Below are positions 17,679 through 26,146 of a stretch of 37,226 nt of DNA, piece after piece. Both the position numbers and the translations under genes were made by a program. Below the pieces are notes generated by a model. The model saw nothing but the letters and a program-made list of their open reading frames with translations. It did not search any database and was not told where the DNA came from. The stretch spans positions 1-37,226 of the forward strand of contig CAYQLC010000015.1 in NCBI GenBank assembly GCA_964418325.1. Reading direction: 5' to 3'. The DNA is from IMCC26077 sp964418325. GTDB taxonomy: Bacteria > Actinomycetota > Actinomycetes > Nanopelagicales > Nanopelagicaceae. Each line of letters opens with the position of its first letter. The stretch's first letter is position 1.

Positions 17679-19086
17679 CGTCCTCACTCCAATCTTCATC
17701 GCCGACGCTATCTTTATGTAATCCCAGTTGCACACTCTCTACTCGCACATCGTGCCCACGACGAGTATGGAAATGCTCAACACCTGCCTCGATTGTAGGC
17801 TCCCACTCAAATCGCGTGGCATCCTCACCCTCGCCAATCATCACTTCGCAGCCAGGTTCGGCACCGAGTTTGAAGAGCTCTTTCTCAACGCCCAGGCGCG
17901 CTAAACGGTCAGCTAAATAACCAACAGCCTCTTCATTACTAAAGTTTGTTTGACGAACCCAACGTTCAGGCTTTTCACCCGTCACAACAAAACGACCGTT
18001 CTTCTCTTTGCGAACTGCAAAGCCAAGATCATCGACAGCTTTCGGGCGCAGCACGATCCGAGGAGCCTCGACAATCTCGTGCGGTTTTCGATTGATGAGC
18101 GCCGCCATTGCATAAAGTAATTCGGTTATTCCCTCTCGGGTGGCGGCTGAAATCGGATATACCTCGAGCCCGCGAGCACGAAGATTCTCCGTCACCATCT
18201 CGGCCATTGCCCGTCCATCTGGTAAATCAATTTTGTTCAAAGCAACAATTCGGGGACGGTCGTTCAAGCCACCATAGGCCTCTAGTTCACGTTCGATTAC
18301 TTCGAAATCATGAATCGGATCGCGTTCGCTCTCTAGCGTGCCGCAATCGAGTACATGCACCAGCGCTGAGCAACGTTCGACGTGGCGAAGGAATTCAAGG
18401 CCAAGCCCTTTACCTTCACTAGCTCCCGGAATCAATCCAGGCACATCGGCAACAGTGAAGCGATGCTCTCCAATCTCAACTACGCCAAGGTTTGGCACCA
18501 GCGTCGTGAAGGGGTACTCAGCAATCTTCGGACGCGCCGCAGAAATGGCAGCAATCAGTGAAGACTTCCCCGCTGATGGATAACCGACCAATGCGATATC
18601 AGCAACGCTTTTTAACTCAAGAGTTAAGTCAACCTTCTCCCCTGGTTCGCCAAGGAGCGCAAAACCAGGAGCGCGGCGACGCGAGGAGGCAAGGGCAGCG
18701 TTTCCTAAACCACCTGCACCACCGCGAGCTACGACAAAACGAGTTCCTACTCCTAGTAAATCCGCGATGATGTTTCCATATTTATCGCGTAAAACTGTTC
18801 CCTCTGGAACGGGCAGAATTAAATCTTCTCCTTGTGGTCCATCTTTATGTCCACCTTGGCCGTGGCGGCCAGATGTTGCAGTGCGGTGTGGACTGTAATG
18901 AAAATCTAAGAGCGTGGTCACGCTGGGATCGACAACGAGAATGACATCTCCACCTCGACCACCGTTACCACCATCAGGTCCACCGAGTGGTTTAAATTTT
19001 TCGCGATGTACCGAGACGCAGCCGTTACCGCCGCTACCTGCTTGCGCAAGTAATCGAGCTTGATCGATAAAGGTAACTGCTGACAT
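17668..19086 (-). CDS. obgE: Obg/CgtA GTPase
   Basis: The 472-residue GTPase links ribosome assembly to nutrient state. The glycine-rich Obg fold covers residues 1-160 (GSGGNGCVSVHREKFKP, GGNGGRGGDV). The G domain has G1 GYPSAGKSS near 168, G3 DVPGLI near 215 and G4 NKIDLPD near 285. An OCT domain follows at about 345-425, with an acidic C-terminal tail ending EDWSEDDAQ. The OCT domain is typical of Gram-positive Obg. A strong terminator lies just upstream, between rpmA and this gene, so it probably relies on readthrough or its own promoter. A GAGGTG motif sits 10 nt before the ATG. proB overlaps its end. Confidence 0.97.
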   Translation of the reverse strand: MSAVTFIDQARLLAQAGSGGNGCVSVHREKFKPLGGPDGGNGGRGGDVILVVDPSVTTLLDFHYSPHRTATSGRHGQGGHKDGPQGEDLILPVPEGTVLRDKYGNIIADLLGVGTRFVVARGGAGGLGNAALASSRRRAPGFALLGEPGEKVDLTLELKSVADIALVGYPSAGKSSLIAAISAARPKIAEYPFTTLVPNLGVVEIGEHRFTVADVPGLIPGASEGKGLGLEFLRHVERCSALVHVLDCGTLESERDPIHDFEVIERELEAYGGLNDRPRIVALNKIDLPDGRAMAEMVTENLRARGLEVYPISAATREGITELLYAMAALINRKPHEIVEAPRIVLRPKAVDDLGFAVRKEKNGRFVVTGEKPERWVRQTNFSNEEAVGYLADRLARLGVEKELFKLGAEPGCEVMIGEGEDATRFEWEPTIEAGVEHFHTRRGHDVRVESVQLGLHKDSVGDEDWSEDDAQ

Positions 19087-19110
19087 CTGGTGTATTCACC
19101 TCTTCCTAAA

Positions 19111-19147
19111 TAAAAAAGCGGGCCCGTATGCGGACCCGCTCAAAAAA
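19111..19147 (-). terminator. Rho-independent terminator after rpmA
   Basis: On the minus strand AGCGGGTCCG and CGGGCCCGCT form a 10-bp stem (one G-U pair) with a CATA loop (19117-19140), followed by six T, an A and three more T. A seven-A run on the other flank means it could also work on the plus strand. It separates rplU-rpmA from obgE-proB. Confidence 0.9.
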
Positions 19148-19157
19148 AGTCCGTTGA

Positions 19158-19409
19158 TTATTGAGGGAGAACATTCACGACGCGACGGCCACGTGCAGTG
19201 CCGAATGAGACCGATCCTGCGGCGAGCGCGAAGAGGGTGTCATCCTTTCCACGACCAACATTTGCGCCTGGGTGAAAGTGAGTACCGCGTTGGCGCACAA
19301 GAATCTCGCCAGTGCGAACTACCTGTCCAGCAAAGCGCTTTACACCAAGAAACTGCGGATTAGAGTCGCGACCATTGCGGGTCGAGGAGACACCTTTTTT
19401 ACTTGCCAT
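19158..19409 (-). CDS. rpmA: 50S ribosomal protein L27
   Basis: This 83-residue protein is a peptidyl transferase-adjacent component of the large ribosomal subunit. The N-terminus MASKKGVSSTRNGRDSN and the core RQRGTHFHPGANVGRGKDDTLFAL are diagnostic. Translation starts directly at the Met-Ala-Ser-Lys-Lys sequence, without the cleaved N-terminal extension seen in Firmicutes. An AAGGAG ribosome binding site lies 9 nt upstream. It follows rplU by 34 bp and is followed by a terminator. Confidence 0.98.
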   Translation of the reverse strand: MASKKGVSSTRNGRDSNPQFLGVKRFAGQVVRTGEILVRQRGTHFHPGANVGRGKDDTLFALAAGSVSFGTARGRRVVNVLPQ

Positions 19410-19443
19410 CTCGTAACTCTCCTTCTACTTCTTCAACTCTGGC

Positions 19444-19746
19444 TTACTTACTGTTAATTGCGGTGACTTTGATGCGGGTCTTCTTTGCACGGAAACCTTG
19501 ACGGCGACGATAGCCGGTCTTGCTCTTATAACGGAGGATGTCGATCTTTGGACCCTTGACCTCATCGAGCACCTCAGCGCTGACGGTCGAGCCGGCACCA
19601 GGGGTCGAGATTTTTCCACCATCAACAAGAAGGAGTAATGGCAATGAGACGGTCGCTCCGACGCTGGCCTCTACTCGATCGATGTCGAGGACTTCGCCAA
19701 CCGATACCCGCTCCTGGCGTGCGCCAGCCTTAACGATTGCGTACAC
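19444..19746 (-). CDS. rplU: 50S ribosomal protein L21 (GTG start)
   Basis: This 100-residue large-subunit protein begins YAIVKAGARQERV and carries the C-terminal RRRQGFRAKKTRIKV signature. The start is GTG at 19746 with AAGGAG 4 nt upstream. The 74-bp region before it contains two hairpins after the probable rne stop, a plausible place for regulation or RNA processing. rplU-rpmA is the usual pair. Confidence 0.97.
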   Translation of the reverse strand: MYAIVKAGARQERVSVGEVLDIDRVEASVGATVSLPLLLLVDGGKISTPGAGSTVSAEVLDEVKGPKIDILRYKSKTGYRRRQGFRAKKTRIKVTAINSK

Positions 19747-19772
19747 GATTCTCCTTGAAACTCCTAGGGATA

Positions 19773-19817
19773 ACCCTTGCAGTGGAACCTGCTAAGGGTA
19801 GGGATTGGCTCCCCTAC
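19773..19817 (-). promoter_or_regulatory. Two hairpins in the rplU leader
   Basis: On the minus strand the first hairpin is GTAGGG...CCCTAC (19798-19817, 8-nt loop). The second pairs ACCCTT-A-GCAG with CTGC-AAGGGT (19773-19799), a 10-bp stem with one bulged A and a 6-nt loop. They overlap by two bases, so they compete slightly. There is no T tract, so this is not a standard terminator. It could be an L21 autoregulatory leader or an RNase processing site. Confidence 0.4.
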
Positions 19818-19820
19818 AGG

Positions 19821-22248
19821 TCAAACTGAGGGGGTGATGACCCCGCCACTGCTGACTCGACGGCGCCCTCGTCGACCGCTGGAGACCGGACTGTGGACTG
19901 GAGTATCCACGATCACCAAGTCAGAGCGCTCTGTCTGATCTACTGTCTGATCTACTGNNNNNNNNNNNNNNNNNNNNNNNNNNNNNNNNNNNNNNNNNNN
20001 NNNNNNNNNNNNNNNNNNNNNNNNNNNNNNNNNNNNNNNNNNNNNNNNNNNNNNNNNCTGTCTGATCTACTGTCTGATCTACTGCCTGTTCTGCTACCGG
20101 CTCTGATTCCTGCTCATCTCGAGTTGGAGATTCATCGCGATCATCGCTCTCCTCGTGCTCATCAAAAGGACGCGAGTGGGCAGCCATCGGAACTGGGTCC
20201 ATATGGATGTGAATGCCACGCCCGTGACAACTTTCGCACGTAGTAGAGAAGGCTTCGATGAGACCTTGACCAACTCGCTTTCGAGTCATCTGAACTAAGC
20301 CAAGGGAAGTCACTTCAGCAACCTGATGTTTGGTTCGATCGCGGCCAAGACATTCGGTGAGTCGACGTAGGACCGCGTCGCGGTTTGATTCCAACACCAT
20401 ATCGATGAAATCAACGACGATGATTCCACCTAAGTCGCGAAGACGAAGCTGCCGAGCAATCTCTTCGGCCGCTTCAAGATTATTCTTGGTTACCGTCTCT
20501 TCTAGATTGCCGCCCTTACCGATGAACTTTCCGGTATTCACATCGATGACCACCATAGCTTCAGTGCGATCGATGACTAGAGATCCTCCTGATGGAAGAT
20601 AAACCTTTCGATCAAGAGCTTTGGCTAACTGTTCATCAACGCGATGGTCAGCAAAGATGTCCGATGGTTTGTGCCACTTCGAAATCTTCTGAACCAAATC
20701 AGGAGCAACAAAGCTTAGGTAACTATTGATTTCATCCCACGCATCATCGCCTTGAACGTGCAAGGTGCGGAAATCCTCATTGAAGATATCGCGAACTACT
20801 CGGATATTTAAGTCAGGCTCTGCGTAAAGCAGCGAGGGTGCGCTTGCGCTTGGATCTTTCGCTTTTTGCTCGATGACCTCCCATTGCGCCTGAAGTCGAG
20901 CGACATCGCGAGTAAGTTCCTCCTCGGTTGCGCCCTCTGCGGCGGTACGAACAATTACGCCAGCTTCATCGGGGACCAAATTCTTCAAGATTGATTTGAG
21001 GCGAGTTCGTTCATTCTCTGGCAATCGACGACTTATTCCACTCATGCCGCCTGCGGGAACATAGACAAGATATCGACCGGGCAGGGAGATCTGACTTGTT
21101 AGACGAGCACCTTTTTGACCAATTGGATCCTTAGTCACTTGAACGAGAACCGGCTGTCCCGTCTTTAGAGCAAGTTCGATCTTGCGCGGAGTGCCATCAG
21201 CTAAACCTGCTGCATCCCAATTGACCTCGCCTGCGTAGAGGACTGCGTTACGACCCTTTCCGATGTCAACGAATGCCGCTTCCATGCTTGGTAAAACATT
21301 CTGGACTCGGCCTAAGTACACATTTCCTACATATGAGGTACTTGATGCGCGATTAACGTAATGCTCAACCAAAATTTTATCTTCAAGAACTGCAATCTGA
21401 GTTCGATCTCCCGTTTGTCGTACGAGCATCGTTCGATCGACATTCTCTCGACGAGCCAAGAATTCAGATTCGGTGATGACCGCTGGTCGACGATTGCCAT
21501 GGAAGGAACGTGGGTGCTCTCTATCTCTATCTCTGTCCCGGTCTCGGTCCCTATCCCGGTCTCGACGACGCCCTCGCTTATCAACTCGAGTTGATGACGC
21601 CTCATCATTACGCTCAGAATTACGCTCGGAACGAGATTTCGGCTCGCGCACTTTAATAGTAGTGACGATGCCATCTTCGACAATTGTTTGCTCTTCGACT
21701 GCGCCAGCACCTGCTACGCGGCGACGTCGGCGACGATGGGTAGCTGAACCCTCGTCGTTCTCGCTGAGTTCATCGGTGCTTTCGTTCTCTGAGGATTGAG
21801 CATCGCTCTGATCTTGATGGCGATTACGTCCGCGACCCCGTCCTCCGCGCCGACGATTGCGATGTCTGGAACGGCCTTCACTAGCAAGCCCAGAATCAAC
21901 CTGCTCCCGCTTATCTTGCTGCTCTTTTGCCGCACTCTCTGATGTAGGCGCACTCTTCGCTGGCGCTGCTTTTTTGCTCGCTGGCTTGGTCGCGGGGGCT
22001 TGGAAGATTGGCACGGGCACGACGCCCTTTTTCACCTTGGCTGAAGCGGTGCTCTCCTTTGGAGCTGGAGCCTCGGCGACAGCAGCGCTCTTCTTCTTTG
22101 CAGTCTTTGCAGGAGAGCTAGCTTTAGCAGCCTTGGCAGGTTTTGCCTTTGCGTCACTGGTCGATGCTGATGAAGTTGATGATGGGTTCTCGCTACTTTT
22201 CTTTGCGGCGACTTTTTTCAAAACACGCTTACGCGCTGGTGCAGCCAT
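19821..22248 (-). CDS. rne: Ribonuclease E/G with long N-terminal extension and VDQT-repeat tail, internal gap
   Basis: This is the endonuclease of the RNA degradosome and rRNA processing. The first 290 or so residues are low-complexity Lys/Ala- then Arg-rich, with an RD dipeptide run near 226-243. The catalytic core follows: S1 domain (VGNVYLGRVQNVLPSMEAAF near 306), Mg-binding aspartates in VVIDVNTGKF and GGIIVVDFIDM (about 565-610), and the Zn-link CESCHGRG near 670. The acidic tail ends in repeated VDQT, interrupted by 100 N. Read literally, the gap shifts the frame and gives a stop at 19921-19923. Kept in the VDQT frame, the downstream side stays open to TGA 19821-19823 and adds an arginine-rich end (GRRGRRRVSSGG), so I use 19821. 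The start ATG lacks a clear ribosome binding site. Confidence 0.9.
19931..20093 (-). repeat. 12-bp tandem repeat (VDQT) broken by the gap
   Basis: The plus-strand unit CTGTCTGATCTA occurs twice at 19931-19954 and twice at 20058-20081, each followed by CTG; a degenerate copy is at 20082-20093. The 27 bases on each side of the gap are identical. On the minus strand each unit encodes Val-Asp-Gln-Thr. The true copy number is unresolved. Confidence 0.95.
19958..20057. other. 100-N scaffold gap inside the rne repeat
   Basis: There are exactly 100 N inside a 12-bp repeat. For the repeat to stay in register the missing length must be 9 modulo 12 (or the two ends simply overlap by 27 bp). 100 does not fit, so it is a placeholder that creates a false frameshift. 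Confidence 0.95.
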
Positions 22249-22264
22249 GCTGTGCTCATTTCAC

Positions 22265-22282
22265 GTTCTACCTAGGTAGAAC
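22265..22282. promoter_or_regulatory. 18-bp perfect palindrome upstream of rne
   Basis: GTTCTACCTAGGTAGAAC is its own reverse complement and lies 16 bp before the rne start codon. It could be a dimeric regulator's operator, or in RNA a 7-bp hairpin with a CUAG loop in the rne leader. No second copy was seen in the window. Confidence 0.55.
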
Positions 22283-22286
22283 TAAT

Positions 22287-22354
22287 TCTCGGTGTTACTG
22301 CATCTTTCGGTACTAAAAAATCTTTGGTCGCGCCACCGAGATGTGCTCACCTCG
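22287..22354 (-). promoter_or_regulatory. Alternative inverted repeats between rodA and rne
   Basis: On the minus strand CGAGGTG-AGCA-CATCTCG can form a 7-bp hairpin (22337-22354, one G-U). Part of its 3' arm instead belongs to TCTCGGTG (22334-22341), which pairs perfectly with CACCGAGA at 22287-22294. A six-T run lies between. The two foldings exclude each other. This may be the rodA terminator region, an rne leader, or both. Confidence 0.35.
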
Positions 22355-22385
22355 AGGCTGCGCTCCCCCTAAGTATGGCAGATAA

Positions 22386-23540
22386 CTAGCTCCGAGCGCG
22401 AATATTGAGCAAAAGTCCTATACCAATCAAGGTCGCGAACATACTCGAACCGCCATAGGAGAGTAAGGGAAGAGGTACTCCCGTCATCGGGGCAAGTCCG
22501 AGAGTCATCCCAATATTTTCAAAGATTTGAAAGCCAAACCATGCTGTCACGCCAAGGCAGACAAGTCTGCCAAAGAGATCATTGGCACGTCGAGCAATCA
22601 CAAATGCCCGCCACAACAGAACTACATATAGAGCGACGATGATTGCGCATCCGACAAAACCTAATTCCTCCCCCGCAACGGTGAAGATGAAATCAGTCTG
22701 TTGTTCTGGTACGAAGCGACCACTTGTTTGCGGTCCGTTAAACAAGCCTTTTCCAAAGAGCCCACCAGAGCCAATTGTTATTCGAGCCTGGCGCAATTGA
22801 TAGCCAGTGCTTTGAGGGTCTGCAGTGGGATCAACAAAAGATTGCAATCGATTCAATTGATAATCTGCTATTACTCCGAGTTTTATTGCAGCAAAAGCGC
22901 CTATGCCAGCTAATCCAATTAATCCAAGGCTCCACCGCAATTGTGCGCCGGAGACAGCAATCATCGTTACAACTGAGGCTCCAATAATCGCAGTAGTACC
23001 AAGATCTGGTTGAAGCACAATCAACAAGATAGGGATTGCTGCGACGGCGAGCGCTTGCAGCACATCGATGGCCTGTGGCTCTTCGTATCCATCATGCTTT
23101 TCGGCAAGGATCATCGCCATACCGACGATAATCGCGATCTTTGCAAGTTCAGCAGGTTGAATCTGCAATCCACCAGGTAGCGCAATCCATGCACGCGCAC
23201 CATTTACCGTGGTGCCGATTCCAGGAATAAGAACTGCAATCAAACCTAAGACCGCAACGCCCCAAAGTATCGGCGTGTAAGCGCGAAGCAAGCGATAGTC
23301 GATCAAAGTGGTACCAAAGGCGAGCAAGAGACCGATGACAATATTGAGAGCATGGCGTTTGAGGTAATACTCCGGATCCCCACCAAAAGAGGCAAACCAA
23401 TCGCGTGTTGCCGCGTAAACCAACAAGATTCCGATACCGAGTAAAGCTGCCACCGCAAGTAAGAGAGGGATATCGAATCGATCCACAATCGCCACTCGCT
23501 CAAAGCGCGAGCGTTTGCTTCGTACGTTGAGGTTGGTCAT
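22386..23540 (-). CDS. rodA: RodA/FtsW-family peptidoglycan glycosyltransferase
   Basis: This 384-residue SEDS protein with about ten membrane spans polymerises lipid II during lateral wall growth with its partner PBP2. Family marks are the extracellular-loop FNGPQTSGRFVPEQQTDFIFTVAGEELGF near 270-300 and the C-terminal GLAPMTGVPLPLLSYGGSSM near 350-370. FtsW is a sister family, but direct linkage to mrdA and mreBCD identifies RodA. It overlaps mrdA by 4 bp and is the last gene of the long clpX-to-rodA run. Confidence 0.95.
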   Translation of the reverse strand: MTNLNVRSKRSRFERVAIVDRFDIPLLLAVAALLGIGILLVYAATRDWFASFGGDPEYYLKRHALNIVIGLLLAFGTTLIDYRLLRAYTPILWGVAVLGLIAVLIPGIGTTVNGARAWIALPGGLQIQPAELAKIAIIVGMAMILAEKHDGYEEPQAIDVLQALAVAAIPILLIVLQPDLGTTAIIGASVVTMIAVSGAQLRWSLGLIGLAGIGAFAAIKLGVIADYQLNRLQSFVDPTADPQSTGYQLRQARITIGSGGLFGKGLFNGPQTSGRFVPEQQTDFIFTVAGEELGFVGCAIIVALYVVLLWRAFVIARRANDLFGRLVCLGVTAWFGFQIFENIGMTLGLAPMTGVPLPLLSYGGSSMFATLIGIGLLLNIRARS

Positions 23541-25639
23541 GGTTGCGCGACCAATGGGCGACGTGGGATCTGGGAGGGTGGCGCCGAAGGAAAGATTGCT
23601 TGTTCGCTAACAACCTGCTGACCCTGTACTCCAAAAATCGCTTCGAAGATCTTTCGCACTGATGGGCCTGAGGTGCCTGAACCAGTTCCACCTTGGCTGA
23701 TCATCATCACCACTGCATATCGCGGAGCTTTGGAGGGGGCATAACTGGCAAACCACGATGTGGTGTCCTTGCTCGACCCATCTGGATTCTTTCCGTACAC
23801 CTCGCCCGTCCCCGTTTTGCCACTGACCTCAATGGGCATACCTTGGAAACGCCACTGCGCAGTACCCTCGGTAATCACCGCTCGTAGTGATTTTCGGAGA
23901 AACGAGAGCGTTTTCTTATCGACGGGGAGTTTCCCAACTTTTTCAGGTTCGATTTCGCGGACCAACTCACCAGTGGGAGTGATGATTGCTCGACCCACCG
24001 TGGGTTTCCACATCGTTCCACCATTTGCAATTGCTGCATAAATTTGTGCCATTTGCAGGGGCGTCATCGTCGTATCACCCTGACCGATAGCGAAGTTGAC
24101 CGCATCACCGGCACGAATCTTGCCACCGTCGACACAATTCTCTTTTGCAATAGCAATTAAATATGGAGTGAGTTGAGGTTTCTTGGCGCGTTTTTCGTAA
24201 TTACAGAAGAAATCTTTATTTCGTTCGTACCATTTGGCGCGCCACTGGCGATCGGCCAATCTTCCAGCGGATTCTGAAGGTAAATCAATTCCAGTTCGTT
24301 TTCCTACATGAAAGCCTGCTGCAGCTTTGTAAAAATAATCATTTGGTTCTTTCTTAGGGCGCAATCCACCATCCTTCAACCATTCTCGATAGGCAATCTC
24401 ATACCAGAGCGTGTCACAGGAGATTGCAATGCCCTTCTCCATTGAGATTCGTCCAGCTCCTTTGCTCTCATAGTTTCGAAATTTTCGAGTACCTACTTGA
24501 AAATCTGCAGGACAGTCGTACATACCATTCATGTCATATCCAGCCTCTGCAGCTGCTGCGACGGAGATGACCTTAAATGCAGATGCTGGTGCAAAGGTCC
24601 CTTGTAGAGCTCTAGAGAGCGCTGGGACCCCTGCTTTTGCGCTGAAGAGATCTTTCGCCTGTTTTTCGGTTATTCCCTGCTCCCAAATATTTGGATCGTA
24701 TGTTGGGTAAGAAGCTATCGCCAGTATTCGCCCCGTCTTAATATCCATGACAACTGCTGCGCCGCTATCTGCCTTGCGAGCGCCCTTCTTGTCGACTGTT
24801 CCAGAACGAGCGCGCGCGATAGCCGCAACCAACTCGCGCTCTACGACAGCCTGCAATTTAGCGTCAATACTGGTGACAAGATGGTTGCCTGGAATAGCTT
24901 TCGTATCTTTGAGCACGCTTGTGGCCGACTCTTTTCGATCAACGACGATGGTCTTAACCCCAGGAACGCCACGAAGGTCATTGTCATACACCTTCTCTAA
25001 CCCAGCTTTGCCAAGATTTTCATTGAGGTAATACTTGCGTGTGGCACTAGCAGTCAATTCTGTTTCGCTAACCGGCCCAACATATCCAAGAAGGTGCGCT
25101 CCATTGACACCTTCTGTTCCTGGGTAATATCGAAAGCCTTGAGGTGATGCGCTCACGCCTGGATAGCGCTCGGCATGTTCGACAATCGCCAAAGCAACCT
25201 CTTCAGTGGCATCGACTGAGATGGGAATCGGTTGATAGCGCGAACCGTTCCAACAGCGGGCACCTCCGGTTAGTGAGGGGTCGACTTTTTCGCCACATAA
25301 CCGAGTCTTGCCGAAGACCTCTGCGTAAGGCATCTTCAAAACCTTTGCCGTCGCCTTCAATGAGGCGATGCCACGATCTGGCTCTTTATCAAGAATCGAT
25401 CGATCGGCTGTGATTACCAAGCCCACTCGATTTAGCGCCAAGGGCCTACCACTACTGTCGAGAATCATTCCTCGAGTTGCAGGGGTAACAACATTCCGAC
25501 TCTGGATTTCCAGCGCTGCATCCTGATACTTCTCGGTTGCAGCGACTTGCAAGTAAAAGAGTCGTCCAAGCAGCGCAGCCATCAATGAGAAGAGCAGGAT
25601 CTGCACAAAGATGGTCGCATATCGAGAACGCTCACCCAT
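23537..25639 (-). CDS. mrdA: Penicillin-binding protein 2 (class B transpeptidase of elongation)
   Basis: This 700-residue protein with one N-terminal membrane anchor (residues about 8-30, YATIFVQILLFSLMAALLG) cross-links peptidoglycan in the elongasome. A PBP dimerisation domain lies at about 50-230. The transpeptidase motifs are SAFK near 348 (in APASAFKV), SCD near 405 and KTGTG near 606. The C-terminal tail is proline-rich. It overlaps mreD by 8 bp and rodA by 4 bp, so the PBP2-RodA pair is translationally coupled. Beta-lactams would be expected to target it. Confidence 0.95.
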   Translation of the reverse strand: MGERSRYATIFVQILLFSLMAALLGRLFYLQVAATEKYQDAALEIQSRNVVTPATRGMILDSSGRPLALNRVGLVITADRSILDKEPDRGIASLKATAKVLKMPYAEVFGKTRLCGEKVDPSLTGGARCWNGSRYQPIPISVDATEEVALAIVEHAERYPGVSASPQGFRYYPGTEGVNGAHLLGYVGPVSETELTASATRKYYLNENLGKAGLEKVYDNDLRGVPGVKTIVVDRKESATSVLKDTKAIPGNHLVTSIDAKLQAVVERELVAAIARARSGTVDKKGARKADSGAAVVMDIKTGRILAIASYPTYDPNIWEQGITEKQAKDLFSAKAGVPALSRALQGTFAPASAFKVISVAAAAEAGYDMNGMYDCPADFQVGTRKFRNYESKGAGRISMEKGIAISCDTLWYEIAYREWLKDGGLRPKKEPNDYFYKAAAGFHVGKRTGIDLPSESAGRLADRQWRAKWYERNKDFFCNYEKRAKKPQLTPYLIAIAKENCVDGGKIRAGDAVNFAIGQGDTTMTPLQMAQIYAAIANGGTMWKPTVGRAIITPTGELVREIEPEKVGKLPVDKKTLSFLRKSLRAVITEGTAQWRFQGMPIEVSGKTGTGEVYGKNPDGSSKDTTSWFASYAPSKAPRYAVVMMISQGGTGSGTSGPSVRKIFEAIFGVQGQQVVSEQAIFPSAPPSQIPRRPLVAQP

Positions 25640-26144
25640 TGCGAACGCCTATTCCTTGTGCGAAGTGAGATAACCGAATTATCAATGGTGATAAGAGAGG
25701 CGTCAGAAGTGCCGACCAGAGCAATACACCAGGAGTGGTTCTAGAGAATGAAAGGCCTTGCTCCGCGCTAATCAACCAACTAGTTACCGCAAAGAGAATA
25801 AGAGCAAGGAGCAGCGCTCCAGTAACCGTCACCGTCAACGTCAATGGTGCACGACGACTCGAACGTAGTTGCACCCCCATCTCCGAGGTTGCGTAACAGA
25901 CAGCTGCCAATACAAAGGCCCAATGGCCGATTAATCCGACCGAGAGAGGATTGAGGTCGAGGAGTAACCCTGCAATAAATCCCTGAAGCGCGGCAAACTC
26001 CGGCGCTTCTAAGAATGCCCAGGCCAACACCACAATTAAAAAGATTGATGGATCAGCAAACGGAAAAGGAATGCGCGCAACTACTGCATTCTGTAACGCA
26101 AGAGCAATGATTGCTATCGGTAGGAAGAAGAGCGTCTTGCGCAC
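25632..26144 (-). CDS. mreD: Rod-shape membrane protein MreD (GTG start)
   Basis: This small, hydrophobic 170-residue protein has about five membrane spans and almost no charged loops. Identity rests on MreD-like features (NAVVARIPFPFADPSIFLIVVLAW, ALQGFIAGLLLDLNP with its conserved aspartate) and on position between mreC and mrdA. The start is a GTG 2 nt after the mreC stop. MreD links the cytoskeletal MreB-MreC part to the wall enzymes; its exact role is poorly defined. Confidence 0.9.
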   Translation of the reverse strand: MRKTLFFLPIAIIALALQNAVVARIPFPFADPSIFLIVVLAWAFLEAPEFAALQGFIAGLLLDLNPLSVGLIGHWAFVLAAVCYATSEMGVQLRSSRRAPLTLTVTVTGALLLALILFAVTSWLISAEQGLSFSRTTPGVLLWSALLTPLLSPLIIRLSHFAQGIGVRNG

Positions 26145-26146
26145 GA

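Noticed and set aside
17679..17735. Longer proB starts inside obgE
   Set aside because: They lack a ribosome binding site and add residues not seen in glutamate kinases; ATG 17678 has GGAG 8 nt upstream.
19921..19923. TGA at 19921 as the real rne stop
   Set aside because: It is reached only by a frame change across the arbitrary 100-N gap; the VDQT frame continues to 19821.
19931..20093. CRISPR-like repeat array
   Set aside because: The units are 12 bp, directly adjacent without spacers, and encode an in-frame tetrapeptide inside rne.
20330..22279. Long antisense frames over rne (for example 21857-22279)
   Set aside because: Their composition mirrors the Lys/Ala/Arg-rich rne codons; no recognisable domain or ribosome binding site.
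22337..22354. Classical rho-independent terminator after rodA
   Set aside because: The hairpin is followed by a mixed sequence and the T run is about 14 nt further on, so spacing is wrong for a standard terminator.
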